DNA from: an uncultured Granulosicoccaceae bacterium
GTDB lineage: Bacteria; Pseudomonadota; Gammaproteobacteria; Granulosicoccales; Granulosicoccaceae
Assembly: GCA_938006335.1 (NCBI GenBank)
Contig: CALLMF010000035.1
Coordinates: 62,001-126,000, forward strand
DNA: 64,000 bases
Reading direction: 5' to 3'
Shown here: positions 1-8,948 of the stretch, piece after piece
Numbering within the stretch: the stretch's first letter is position 1
Layout: the number at the start of each line of letters is the position of its first letter
Translations under genes and position numbers: made by a program
Notes under the pieces: model-generated
The model's input: the letters and a program-made list of their open reading frames with translations, nothing else
Database searches by the model: none
Told to the model about the DNA's origin: nothing

Positions 1-1797
1 ACCGGCCTGCGCGAGCAATACCGCCAGGTTGAGGCTGACGAAAGACTTGCCCATGCTCGGCAAGGGGCTCGTCACCATCAGCACGTTGTTGTCCGCGCCG
101 GCCATGACGTCCTCGAGCATGGAACGCAAGCCACGCAGGTTCTCGACCGAATAGTCGTCCGGCTTGGCAATGGCCAGAACGCGACTGCTGACCACGTCTT
201 CGCTATCGCTGCTGCCAGGCAGCAGTCGTCGCGGATCGACCACCGCAGGGCCATTGGCGATGCGCTTTTGCGCAGCGCTCTTGGGGATATTCATGTAGAC
301 CGGAAGCCCGGACGCGCGTTCGAGCGACTCCTGGTCGGTGATCTTGGTGGTAAGAGCAGAGCGCAGGGTCAGCCACAGCAGATACAAGAACAGCGTACCG
401 AGCGTCGCGCCGACGATGGCGAGCGGACCGTTCGGCGATATGGGCTTTCGCGGAGCGAGCGCCGGGTCGTAGATGTCCACGCTGCCGACGTTGCCAGCCT
501 GGGCGACGCGAAGTTTCTGGAGCTTCTCACTCATCTCCGTGAACAGTGAGAGCTTGGTAGCGACTTGCTGCTCAAGCACCGAGAGTTCGCGCTGTGTATC
601 CGGACGTGTCCGGATGGAGCCGGCAATCGTGTTGATGGCACGCTGGACGACGGCAATTTCCTTGTTCTGCTTGCGCAGACTCGGGTGGACATCCGTGTAG
701 CGCTCTCGCAGCTCGTCGCGTGCAATCTGCAGGTCGATCAGCTGAGTTTCGAGCTTGTTCAGCTGACCGATCTTGGCGCGCGTCTGCGCGTCTTCGTCAT
801 AGCTCTGGCTGTTGCGACGGAATTCGGACAGGGCGACCTCGGCCTCACGGAGCTCCTGCTCGACGCGCGGCAGATCCTCCTCGTAGAGTTCGAGTTCCGT
901 ACGAGTGGCGAGGTTTTCCGATCCCAGACGAACCGCCTGGTATTCGGTAACGATCGCGTTGGTGATCCGCGCGATCTGGTCGGGATCACGGCCTGCGAGC
1001 TTGACCGTGATCATTCGCGACTTGGTGTCACTGGTTTCGGTGGACAGTCGGTCGCGAAGCTGAGTGATGGTTTCCTCGAGCGAGTGCTGCACAACGTCAA
1101 ATTCAACACCGTCACGGGCGTCCAGGCTATCCACCGCGATCGTGATGGTCTCGGCGTTGCCAAGATCGATTTGCATTCGCTGACCCACGGAGGCGCTGTC
1201 CAGCAGTACGCGATCCGCGAGCGCCAGACTGTACTGCCCGTCGCCAAGCGCGGTCAGCGTGAGCGCAGAATCCTCGAGACGCCGCGGCACAGCAAGCTCA
1301 GCCAGGGTCAGTTCGGTCTCTGCCCATGCGTAGGGACGAGCAGCATCGAGACCGGAAATGGTGTTGCCGATAAACGGGATGCGCGCGGCAAGATCAGACA
1401 GTACCGGCACGCGACGCGCGCTGACCGACGTGCGCAGGTCGTAATTGTCCACGACGGGTTGCAGCACCCGACGTGATCGAAGTCGGTTGGCTTCTTCCTT
1501 GATGGTCGGGGCGTTCCAGTCGGTGGCAGAGCCACCATCGTCGTCGAACAGATTGCCGCGTTCCACGACTTCAACCAGCGCAGACGTCTCGTAGACAGGC
1601 TTGGTGCTGATCAGGTACAACCACGCAAGGCCGAGACCCAGCAGCAGGGTGAGTACGAGCCCCAGCTTGTGGGACAACAGCAACTTCAGGTATGCCTTGG
1701 CATCGCTGGTGGCGGGCACCGTCGCGTAGCCTTGCATCGGCATGTTGCCGTACCCGGGAGCGGCGGCTCCTGTGTAGGCCTCAGTAAATGTTTTCAT
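1..1797 (-). CDS. Wzc-type polysaccharide co-polymerase / BY tyrosine kinase (3' part missing)
   Basis: The reading frame stays open from ATG at 1797 to the window edge, giving 599 codons without the C-terminus. It has a cytoplasmic N-terminus, a first membrane segment near residues 45-65, a large periplasmic Wzz/GNVR-type region, a proline-rich stretch and a second membrane segment near residues 456-478. A kinase domain then begins, with a Walker A motif (TSPLPSMGKSF) close to residue 580. This order is that of inner-membrane Wzc/ExoP proteins, which control chain length and export of capsule or exopolysaccharide. The Walker A', Walker B and tyrosine-rich tail lie outside the window. An in-frame ATG at 1866 is excluded by a TGA ten codons after it. 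It could also be a Wzz protein with a fused kinase-like domain of low activity. Confidence 0.88.
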   Translation of the reverse strand, partial: MKTFTEAYTGAAAPGYGNMPMQGYATVPATSDAKAYLKLLLSHKLGLVLTLLLGLGLAWLYLISTKPVYETSALVEVVERGNLFDDDGGSATDWNAPTIKEEANRLRSRRVLQPVVDNYDLRTSVSARRVPVLSDLAARIPFIGNTISGLDAARPYAWAETELTLAELAVPRRLEDSALTLTALGDGQYSLALADRVLLDSASVGQRMQIDLGNAETITIAVDSLDARDGVEFDVVQHSLEETITQLRDRLSTETSDTKSRMITVKLAGRDPDQIARITNAIVTEYQAVRLGSENLATRTELELYEEDLPRVEQELREAEVALSEFRRNSQSYDEDAQTRAKIGQLNKLETQLIDLQIARDELRERYTDVHPSLRKQNKEIAVVQRAINTIAGSIRTRPDTQRELSVLEQQVATKLSLFTEMSEKLQKLRVAQAGNVGSVDIYDPALAPRKPISPNGPLAIVGATLGTLFLYLLWLTLRSALTTKITDQESLERASGLPVYMNIPKSAAQKRIANGPAVVDPRRLLPGSSDSEDVVSSRVLAIAKPDDYSVENLRGLRSMLEDVMAGADNNVLMVTSPLPSMGKSFVSLNLAVLLAQAG

Positions 1798-2022
1798 CGC
1801 TGCCAGTACCTTCGCTGGTCTGAGGATCTTCGATCAAGACGTACGCGTACCGTCGTTGTAGTCCATTGAAACTCACTTGCCCTGCCACCGAAGACCTGTT
1901 AAAGGCGAGCAGCGGCGCATTCTAACAACCAGAGACGGCGGAATCGTGACGGTGTCACAAGATCCTCTGATGAAGTGGCACGGATGAGGCAGTCGATCTC
2001 GGAACCATGACGGATTTCAATC

Positions 2023-3525
2023 GTGAACACCGGTAATCGGCTGGCATCACCATCAGTTAAGCGAATGATCCGCTTGCCGGCGCTTTTTTTGTCGGTATTA
2101 ATGACCTGGTGGCTATTCGCCATTATTTTGACGATATTTGTACCCCCGCCAGCCAGCGTCAGTATCGCCGGGGCGCCAAGACCCATCGAGCAACTGACAT
2201 TTCTGCACGATGACAGCTGGGTGGATGAGGCGGGCCGTCGCGTCATCGAGCAGAGCATATTCGATAGCGTGTTCGCTGCGATCGACAATGCCGAGCAGTT
2301 CATCTATCTGGATGTCTTCTTGTTCAACGACTGGCAGGGGCCCGTGCCCGAGACCACTCGGGCGCTCTCTGGCGAACTGACTCGACGACTCACAGAGGCG
2401 GCCAAACGCGTTCCAGCGCCTCAAATCGTCGTCGTGACCGACCCGATCAATACGGTGTACGGCGGCGCCGAGTCAACACATCTGGATGCACTACGCGCTG
2501 CAGGCATCGAGGTGGTCCTGACCGATCTTGTGCCGCTTCAGGACAGCAACGTGCTGTGGTCCAGTCTGTGGCGATGGTTTGTCCGTCCATTCGGCAATCG
2601 AGCAGGTCACGGAACGGCACCCAACCCGTTCACCGAAGGCCGAGTATCGATACGTAGCTGGCTGGCCTTGCTCAACTTCAAGGCCAATCACCGCAAACTC
2701 GCCATCATCGACGACCCGGGTCCGGGAACACTGAGTGCCTGGGTGATGTCAGCCAATCCCCATGACGGTAGTAGCGCACACCGCAACGTGGCGCTCAAGG
2801 TCACAGGCCCTGTGGTCCATGATCTGCTGTCGGCGGAGCGACAAGTACCGGGACTGGACGCTCAGCCGGCGGCATTGCATGTGCTGGACGAGATGCTCGC
2901 GTACGCGAGCCACGACCAGGGCAAGGTCGACACCGCTGACCTGCCTTCCGTGGCGGTCGTCAACGAATCCGCCATTCGCGATTCCGTCGTGGAGGCCATC
3001 TCGAGTCTGCAGCCGGGCGATGCGGTGGATCTTGAAATGTTCTATCTCGCCGACAGACCGATTGTTCGCGCGCTGGGTGATGCTGCACAGCGAGGAGCGT
3101 CGGTACGAGTGCTACTGGATGTCAATGCTGATGCCTTTGGTCGGCCAAAGAACGGCGTTCCCAACCGACCCGTGGCTCACGAGCTCACGCGTAACGGCGT
3201 CGAGGTCCGATGGTGTGCGACGGTGGGCGAGCAATGCCACGCCAAGTGGTTCCATGCGCGCCACGGCGACACGCACACCATCGTCAGCGGGTCCGGAAAC
3301 TTCACACGCCGCAACCTCGGCGACTTCAATCTCGAGACCGATCTGGTGATAAGAGCGCCCAGTGGCTACCCGGTACTGGAAGCGATGCTCGCCCGGTACG
3401 AGCGATTGTGGAACAACGAGCGCGATCGTACGTACTCATTGTCATATGACACGTTTGCAGACGACAGCCCATGGCTGACATTCCAGTACCGGTTCATGGA
3501 GACCACCGGACTCAGCACATTTTGA
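2023..3525 (+). CDS. Phospholipase D-like (cardiolipin synthase family) membrane protein
   Basis: A 500-residue protein with an N-terminal membrane anchor (about residues 15-42) and two PLD domains. The first HKD motif is complete (NHRKLAIIDD, H223 and K225). The second has H406 and K408, but arginine stands at residue 413 where the family aspartate is expected, so this half is degenerate. Members make cardiolipin or hydrolyse phosphodiesters at the inner membrane; which applies here cannot be read from the sequence. The GTG at 2023 gives the longest frame. ATG at 2065, directly before the hydrophobic segment, is a credible alternative start. It is transcribed away from the exopolysaccharide gene and abuts the lipoprotein gene downstream. 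Confidence 0.82.
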   Translation: MNTGNRLASPSVKRMIRLPALFLSVLMTWWLFAIILTIFVPPPASVSIAGAPRPIEQLTFLHDDSWVDEAGRRVIEQSIFDSVFAAIDNAEQFIYLDVFLFNDWQGPVPETTRALSGELTRRLTEAAKRVPAPQIVVVTDPINTVYGGAESTHLDALRAAGIEVVLTDLVPLQDSNVLWSSLWRWFVRPFGNRAGHGTAPNPFTEGRVSIRSWLALLNFKANHRKLAIIDDPGPGTLSAWVMSANPHDGSSAHRNVALKVTGPVVHDLLSAERQVPGLDAQPAALHVLDEMLAYASHDQGKVDTADLPSVAVVNESAIRDSVVEAISSLQPGDAVDLEMFYLADRPIVRALGDAAQRGASVRVLLDVNADAFGRPKNGVPNRPVAHELTRNGVEVRWCATVGEQCHAKWFHARHGDTHTIVSGSGNFTRRNLGDFNLETDLVIRAPSGYPVLEAMLARYERLWNNERDRTYSLSYDTFADDSPWLTFQYRFMETTGLSTF

Positions 3526-3563
3526 CGACGGACCCACCGGCTACCGCCGACAGGAACTCGGGT

Positions 3564-4694
3564 TTGTCGCGATTGCTTGCGTTCGTGGCTGGCGTTGTTC
3601 TCGTCGGTTGCGAACAGACGACCCCTTCAGAATCGCGTGCGGACACCAACCTGCAGGCCACCGACAGTCTCGACGAAATCGATTGGCGAAGCGCTCTCGA
3701 GGAGTGGTCTGGTTCCGCAATTCAATGGCCTCGTGACCTGTTCGAACACAACGATGCGCCACTGGAATCGCGTGACATCTTTATCGCCTTGGTCGACGAC
3801 AACGATCGCTCGGTTCACGGCATCGTGCAACGCATTGCACGAGTTTCATTCCCCAGAACGTCGGACAGACCGGCTGACGGCGTGAGCAAGACGATGCATA
3901 CCAGCGCCTGGACGTTTGATTCAATAATGCAAGCCAGCGGACACCGCGAATCCACGATTGCGCCTGCCAGGTACTGGTCAGAGACCGAACGGCTCGCGGT
4001 AGGGCTTGCATCGGCACCGCAAGCGTCCACTCCTGCTGCCAGGCACTGGCACGTTCTCAATCAGACCCTGTCCCACACCCTGATTGATACGAAGGATCGA
4101 TCGCGCCTGAACACGGCCTGCGCAGGCGCGTGGACCCTCGGTATCGGGGTCGAATGGACAATCACTATCAACCAGCACACCTGTCCACACGGCTCCGAAC
4201 TGCCGTCTTTCAACGCTGCCCGAACCGGTCCGCTGGCGGCACAGGCAGTCGGCATCATCGACGGTGTTCGACGAGACCTCACAGGCGTCGCATGGATGGG
4301 CCATGTCTGGGGCACGCCCCCCGAGAACTCAAGAGCTGTTCAGCTCGACTCCCTGCTCGTGACACTGGCGGGTCTCGGTACGCTCGAGATCGTCACCACA
4401 CGACGTAGCAGCGGGCGTGGCAGGCCCATCACGACAGTCACATCGCCCGACGACAGCGTCACGATTCCCGATGACGTTGGCCTGAACCTCGTCTGGCAAC
4501 ACGATGGTGCGCGCCAAGACGCGTGGCGTCTGACGATTCCCGCCCTCGACGTGGACGTTGCGATCGCATCGATAGGCGATGCTTTCGACAGCACCGCGGC
4601 AACAGGGCTTGACGGACGACTGCGCCGAACCGTGACGACGTCGGGCAGCCACGCCGGCGCGGGGTTCACGGATTTACAGGTACAGGACTCATGA
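3564..4694 (+). CDS. AttH/CrtC-like lipocalin-fold lipoprotein
   Basis: About 376 residues from TTG at 3564, chosen because an AGGA sequence lies just upstream and because it places a short hydrophobic signal directly before a lipobox (VLVGC). An ATG at 3471 in frame would give a 31-residue polar extension overlapping the preceding gene. The second half shows the pattern of AttH/CrtC (hydroxyneurosporene hydratase-like) double-lipocalin proteins: GVAWMGHVWG, then paired strands, then a W-R-L-x-I-P stretch. The weaker first half has a matching VHGIVQRIARV segment. The stop overlaps the start of the cytochrome gene by 4 nt, so the two are probably translated together. The family call is my inference from motif pattern; the substrate is unknown. 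Confidence 0.55.
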   Translation: MSRLLAFVAGVVLVGCEQTTPSESRADTNLQATDSLDEIDWRSALEEWSGSAIQWPRDLFEHNDAPLESRDIFIALVDDNDRSVHGIVQRIARVSFPRTSDRPADGVSKTMHTSAWTFDSIMQASGHRESTIAPARYWSETERLAVGLASAPQASTPAARHWHVLNQTLSHTLIDTKDRSRLNTACAGAWTLGIGVEWTITINQHTCPHGSELPSFNAARTGPLAAQAVGIIDGVRRDLTGVAWMGHVWGTPPENSRAVQLDSLLVTLAGLGTLEIVTTRRSSGRGRPITTVTSPDDSVTIPDDVGLNLVWQHDGARQDAWRLTIPALDVDVAIASIGDAFDSTAATGLDGRLRRTVTTSGSHAGAGFTDLQVQDS

Positions 4695-6151
4695 GTTCGC
4701 TGACAACGTTGATCGCGAGTTCACGTCATGCACGGTATTGCGCGGTCCTGTGCTTGTCGGGACTTGCTGCCTGCGGAAACGATGCGTCAGACTCGAACGC
4801 GGTGGCGAGCCATGCCCTCGAGGTGGCTGAGCCAGGCATCATCGCCGCGAGTCCACAGCGCGACGGGGATCCGATTCGCGGCCGCGAAGCACTGTTGCAA
4901 GAGGCCTATGTCGAATGCGGACTTCCTGCCCGGTTGTTTCGTGAGGGGCAGGGCGTTTTGCCGGCAGGCCAGCAAGTGGCACGTGATGGTGCCGGCCGCG
5001 ACCTGCCGTATTTTCTCAACAGTACCGTCAATGACGACGGCGTCGAGCTTGCTGTCAACAATTGCCTGACGTGCCATGGAGCGCCCTTGTTCGGCGAACT
5101 CGTCATCGGACTTGGCAATGAATTTGCGGATTTCACCGAGGATCCGTCCATCGCTGTCGAGCGCGCCGGCTTGTTACTGCGAAGTGATGAAGAAATCGCT
5201 GCATGGGAACGCTACGCTGACCGTATTGCCGCAATTGCACCACACATACAAATGCAAACTGTTGGCAGCAACCCGGCCAATAACCTGACATTTGCGCTCA
5301 TCGCTCATCGTGATCCGATAACGCAAGCCTGGTCAGACACGCCATTGCTTTCGCTGCCTTCCACCGAACCGCCACCGGTCAGCGTGCCTCCGTGGTGGCG
5401 CATGAAGAAAAAACACGCGATGTTCAATCTCGGTGAAGGGCGCGGCGATCACGCGCGATTGATGATGTCTGCATCGATGATGTGCACCGACAACAGGAAG
5501 GATCTCGCGGCGATCGATGAGTATGCGGCAGATGTGCGCGCGTTCATCACCAGCCTTGAAGCACCGGAGTGGCCCTTTGACAGTGACGCTGACCAAGCGG
5601 CCATCGGTCAACAGTTATTCGACCAGAACTGCAGTCAATGCCACGGCACCTACGGCGAAACGGTCACCTATCCCAATCGACTGGTCGATATTGATGTTGT
5701 CGGTACCGATGCGACGCTGATGGAGCAGGCATTGACAGAGGGCGGCCCATGGATCGATTGGCTGAATCGCTCCTACTATGGTGAGCTGTCGCAAGCACTA
5801 CCGGGGCGGGGTTATGTGGCGCCGCCGCTGGATGGTATCTGGGCAACGGGGCCATACTTGCACAACGGCTCTGTCCCGACCTTGCTCGAAGTACTCGACT
5901 CCGGCAGCCGACCCGAGATCTGGGTGTCCGTGGCTCGCGACGCGAATGACAAGGCCGGCTTCGACCGCTCACGAGTAGGCTGGCTCTATAAAAGCCTTGA
6001 CGCTGGCCAAGTGTCCGAGCTCGAACCTGGCGAACAAAAATACGTGTACGACACCAGAAAACGCGGCCATGGCAACGCCGGACATACCTTTGGAGATCAC
6101 CTGGACGACTCACAACGCCTCGCTGTCATCGAGTATCTGAAAACGCTCTAG
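4691..6151 (+). CDS. Di-heme cytochrome c lipoprotein, RoxA/CCP-MauG-like
   Basis: A 486-residue exported protein with a lipoprotein signal (lipobox LAAC, Cys28) and two heme c sites, CLTCH at 125-129 and CSQCH at 314-318. The C-terminal half carries APPLDGIWATGPYLHNGSVPTL-like residues and ends in GHTFGD...IEYLKTL, a pattern typical of di-heme proteins related to the rubber oxygenase RoxA and the cytochrome c peroxidase/MauG group. It would sit in the periplasm attached to a membrane. At 486 residues it is shorter than RoxA itself. The 4-nt ATGA overlap with the AttH-like lipoprotein gene suggests a shared role, perhaps oxidation of a hydrophobic substrate. That role is inference. Confidence 0.8.
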   Translation: MSSLTTLIASSRHARYCAVLCLSGLAACGNDASDSNAVASHALEVAEPGIIAASPQRDGDPIRGREALLQEAYVECGLPARLFREGQGVLPAGQQVARDGAGRDLPYFLNSTVNDDGVELAVNNCLTCHGAPLFGELVIGLGNEFADFTEDPSIAVERAGLLLRSDEEIAAWERYADRIAAIAPHIQMQTVGSNPANNLTFALIAHRDPITQAWSDTPLLSLPSTEPPPVSVPPWWRMKKKHAMFNLGEGRGDHARLMMSASMMCTDNRKDLAAIDEYAADVRAFITSLEAPEWPFDSDADQAAIGQQLFDQNCSQCHGTYGETVTYPNRLVDIDVVGTDATLMEQALTEGGPWIDWLNRSYYGELSQALPGRGYVAPPLDGIWATGPYLHNGSVPTLLEVLDSGSRPEIWVSVARDANDKAGFDRSRVGWLYKSLDAGQVSELEPGEQKYVYDTRKRGHGNAGHTFGDHLDDSQRLAVIEYLKTL

Positions 6152-6222
6152 GCGGCGCAACTCGCTGCCGCTGGTCGTTACACTAGGCGCCATCCTTATT
6201 CGTCTGTGGCTGTCGCTCTCGT

Positions 6223-7245
6223 ATGTCCCTGTCTACCCCCTATCTGTTGTTCCTGGGTGATGCGCCCGACGCTTTGGCTGCCAAGGTAGCCCAGGGCATT
6301 CGGGATTGGCGACCGGACCTCTGCGTTGGCCAGTACCGCATGCCGGAATGCGTCCCGGATCTTGGCCTGCCAGACATGGATATCGACGCAGCCGTGTCGG
6401 CGGGCGCTCGAACGCTGGTGATCGGTGTGGCCAATCGCGGTGGCAAGCTGAGTGACTCCTGGAAGAGCATCTTCCACAAGGCGCTGGCCAGCGGTCTTGA
6501 TATCGCATCGGGTCTGCACGAGCTTCTTAGTGACGATCCGGAGCTTGTGGCAGCAGCGGCTTCTTGTGGTCGTCAACTCATCGACGTCCGAGTGCCGCGG
6601 GTCGCTTATCCCATTGCCAATGGCGAGCCTCGTACAGGACTCCGTTGCCTGACGGTCGGCACCGACTGCTCGGTTGGAAAGATGTATACCAGCCTTGCGA
6701 TGGACCGTTGCATGCGCGAACGCGAGCAATCCGCCACCTTCCGTGCGACCGGACAGACCGGCATACTGATCACCGGTGACGGCGTACCACTGGATGCCGT
6801 CGTCGCGGACTTCATGGCCGGCTCGATCGAATACCTCACTCCGCCGTCCGACGATCCCGCGCATTGGGACTTGATTGAAGGTCAGGGCAGCTTGTTCCAT
6901 GCGTCGTTCTCCGGTGTGACGCTCGCACTGATTCACGGTAGCGCGCCTGATGCACTGGTGCTTTGCCACGAACCGACGCGTGAGCACATGCGTGGCTTGC
7001 CCGGCTATTCACTACCGACGCTCAAGCAGCTGCGCGAGCAGGCCGAGACACTCGGGCGCATCGTCAATCCTGCCTGCACGGCAGTCGGTATCGCGCTGAA
7101 TACCAAGGCGCTTGACGAAAAGGCGGCTCGTGACTTGTGTGCTCAAACCGAGCAGGACATGCAACTGCCTACCATTGACCCCTTTCGCGACGGTGCTGAT
7201 CGCCTCGTCGATGCACTCTCGGCCATCCGCCCGCGGACCTCATGA
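6223..7245 (+). CDS. dgcN: DgcN, N-acetyltransferase of D-glutamate catabolism (DUF1611)
   Basis: A 340-residue DUF1611 protein. The N-terminal part has a small alpha/beta domain with VIGVANRGG. The C-terminal part has a P-loop-like VGTDCSVGKMYT near residue 146, followed by ATGQTGI and EGQGSLFH segments conserved in this family. Proteins of this type, paired with DgcA, act in a D-glutamate route: DgcN acetylates D-Glu and DgcA racemises N-acetyl-D-Glu to the L form. The identification rests on family pattern plus the adjacent dgcA, whose start overlaps this stop by 4 nt. Older annotations describe such genes only as DUF1611 or NAD-dependent epimerase-associated. Confidence 0.82.
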   Translation: MSLSTPYLLFLGDAPDALAAKVAQGIRDWRPDLCVGQYRMPECVPDLGLPDMDIDAAVSAGARTLVIGVANRGGKLSDSWKSIFHKALASGLDIASGLHELLSDDPELVAAAASCGRQLIDVRVPRVAYPIANGEPRTGLRCLTVGTDCSVGKMYTSLAMDRCMREREQSATFRATGQTGILITGDGVPLDAVVADFMAGSIEYLTPPSDDPAHWDLIEGQGSLFHASFSGVTLALIHGSAPDALVLCHEPTREHMRGLPGYSLPTLKQLREQAETLGRIVNPACTAVGIALNTKALDEKAARDLCAQTEQDMQLPTIDPFRDGADRLVDALSAIRPRTS

Positions 7246-8231
7246 CGGGCGGTGTTCAACTGCGCGTTCACCAGGAGCGCTTTGCACTCAAGGAGGTCTT
7301 CACGATTTCGCGCGGATCGCGTACACACGCCGACGTCGTCGCTGTCACCCTGACGGAAGGCGAACACGTCGGTCGGGCAGAATGCCTGCCATACGCGCGC
7401 TACGGAGAATCTCTGACGGGTGTACAGGCTGACATCGAGGCGCTCGCCCCCCTGTTGTCGGACGGGCTGGATCGAGCAGCGCTACAGGACGCGCTACCTG
7501 CGGGCGCCGCGCGCAACGCCCTGGACTGCGCGCTGTGGGACCTGGAGGCGAAGCGCACGGGAACTCCCGTCTGGCAGATCGCTGGATTGTCGCCGCCACG
7601 TCCCATGACGACGGCCTTCACGCTGTCCCTCGCTGAGCCTGCGCACATGGAAGCCAAGGCCCGGCAACACGCAGATCGTCCTTTGCTCAAAATCAAGCTC
7701 GGCGGAGCAGGGGATATCGAACGCCTCGCTGCGGTTCGCAAGGGTGCGCCGAACAGCGACCTGATCGTCGATGCGAACGAGGGCTGGGATCCTGACACCT
7801 ACCACAAGCTCGCGCCAGAACTCATCGCACTGGGTGTTACCTTGATCGAGCAACCGGTACCCGCAGGGGAAGATCGGCTGCTCGATGGGCTCGATCGACC
7901 GGTCACCTTGTGTGCTGACGAATCCTGTCATGACCGAGCGTCGCTGGAAGCGATTGTCGGTCGCTACGACATGATCAATATCAAGCTCGACAAGACGGGC
8001 GGGCTGACCGAGGCACTGGCACTCGCTACAGCCGCCCGCGAACAGGGCCTGGATGTGATGGTGGGCTGCATGCTAGCGACATCATTGGCGATGGCACCGG
8101 CGTTACTGGTCGCACAGCACGCGAGCGTGGTGGATCTTGATGGGCCCTTGCTACTCGCCGAGGACCGAGAACCGGCGCTCGCCTACCAGCAGAGTGAAAT
8201 CAGCCCCGCCGACCGGGCGTTGTGGGGCTAG
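7242..8231 (+). CDS. dgcA: DgcA, N-acetyl-D-glutamate racemase (dipeptide-epimerase-like enolase family)
   Basis: A 329-residue member of the mandelate racemase/muconate-lactonising (enolase) superfamily. The two catalytic lysines are visible in LLKIKLGG and NIKLDKTGG. The three metal ligands are in VDANEGW, LIEQPVP and CADES. This is the arrangement of L-Ala-D/L-Glu epimerases. Lying directly behind dgcN with a 4-nt overlap, it most probably racemises N-acetyl-D-glutamate rather than a murein dipeptide. A strong hairpin begins at its stop codon, so dgcN-dgcA appear to form a closed two-gene operon. Confidence 0.83.
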   Translation: MTGGVQLRVHQERFALKEVFTISRGSRTHADVVAVTLTEGEHVGRAECLPYARYGESLTGVQADIEALAPLLSDGLDRAALQDALPAGAARNALDCALWDLEAKRTGTPVWQIAGLSPPRPMTTAFTLSLAEPAHMEAKARQHADRPLLKIKLGGAGDIERLAAVRKGAPNSDLIVDANEGWDPDTYHKLAPELIALGVTLIEQPVPAGEDRLLDGLDRPVTLCADESCHDRASLEAIVGRYDMINIKLDKTGGLTEALALATAAREQGLDVMVGCMLATSLAMAPALLVAQHASVVDLDGPLLLAEDREPALAYQQSEISPADRALWG

Positions 8232-8262
8232 TGGTCTGTCAACGCGACAGACCACTGCTTTT
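8230..8262 (+). terminator. Rho-independent terminator after dgcA
   Basis: A perfect 11-bp inverted repeat (8230-8240 pairing with 8246-8256) with a 5-nt loop is followed by GCTTTT. It starts within the dgcA stop codon and separates the plus-strand dgc operon from the convergent minus-strand membrane-protein gene. The downstream T-run is short, so efficiency is uncertain. Confidence 0.75.
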
Positions 8263-8284
8263 CGGTTGCTTGCGCGCTCGGTAG

Positions 8285-8812
8285 CTACGAGCTCTTGCCG
8301 TCCGACTTGTCTACCCAGTTGGACACATTGCCCGCGAGTTTGCCGACGATGCCGTCCTTGCTCTTGCCCGCTTCCAGCTTGCTCTTGCCGGCTTCAAGTG
8401 TTCCGCTGGCGCGTTCCTTGACTTTCTGACCCAGACCCTCGGTGTCAACACCCACCTTGGCAGCAGCGGCTCCAATGAGATCCTTGCCGGTGGGTCCGGC
8501 GTACTCGACGCGCTCCGACTCCTCGACCTTGGCGGCACGAGCCACCTCGCCGAGGCGGCTACCGACAGCCGATGATGTGGTTTGCACCTTGTTGACTGCA
8601 CGCGACAGCGGAGTGTCGTCGTCTTCGAGGGAAAGCTTGGCCTTGAACTCGTTGGCCTTGGCGGATACACGGCCCATATCCGGGATGAAGCCCGGGTCGG
8701 CGGCGACCGTTTCGTCGTGGATGTGCTCGTGTACCCAACGCCGCTCGTTCAATCCGCTCACAAGCAGCCAGGCAGCAACGCACAGCAGACACAGGGTGGC
8801 GATCCAGATCAT
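8285..8812 (-). CDS. Small membrane-anchored hypothetical protein
   Basis: A 175-residue protein with one N-terminal membrane segment (about residues 2-20). The rest is soluble and rich in Lys, Glu, Ala and Gly. The C-terminal part contains an internal near-repeat (EAGKSKLEAGKSK) and amphipathic stretches that could form a helical rod. I do not recognise a family. It follows the squalene synthase gene on the same strand, 126 nt downstream, but the gap includes a tandem repeat and joint transcription is not evident. It could tether to the membrane a structure facing the cytoplasm or periplasm; the orientation is not clear. Confidence 0.6.
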   Translation of the reverse strand: MIWIATLCLLCVAAWLLVSGLNERRWVHEHIHDETVAADPGFIPDMGRVSAKANEFKAKLSLEDDDTPLSRAVNKVQTTSSAVGSRLGEVARAAKVEESERVEYAGPTGKDLIGAAAAKVGVDTEGLGQKVKERASGTLEAGKSKLEAGKSKDGIVGKLAGNVSNWVDKSDGKSS

Positions 8813-8912
8813 CGAAAAACTCTCTACAAGACAAAGGATGTAGGTCGATGATACGCGCCTGCCAACATGAGACTCAAGGCCGTATCAGACCCTGTCCGCA
8901 GAATTGTTCAAG

Positions 8913-8948
8913 GTTTACGTTCGGGTTTACGTTCGCGTTTACGTTCGA
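8913..8948. repeat. Three 12-bp tandem repeats over the squalene synthase stop codon
   Basis: Three consecutive copies of GTTTACGTTCG plus one variable base (8913-8924, 8925-8936, 8937-8948). The TAA stop of the minus-strand squalene synthase gene (8939-8941) lies in the last unit. Change in copy number would not alter the protein before the stop, but would change the 3' end of the transcript. Confidence 0.85.

Noticed and set aside
565-1476. Long plus-strand reading frame (303 codons)
   Set aside because: It lies antisense to the Wzc-type gene, whose frame is open for the whole 1.8 kb and carries clear domain motifs.
1946-1958. Palindrome GTGAC-ggt-GTCAC between the kinase and PLD-like genes
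   Set aside because: Too short and isolated to be assigned to a regulator; such palindromes occur by chance in GC-rich DNA.
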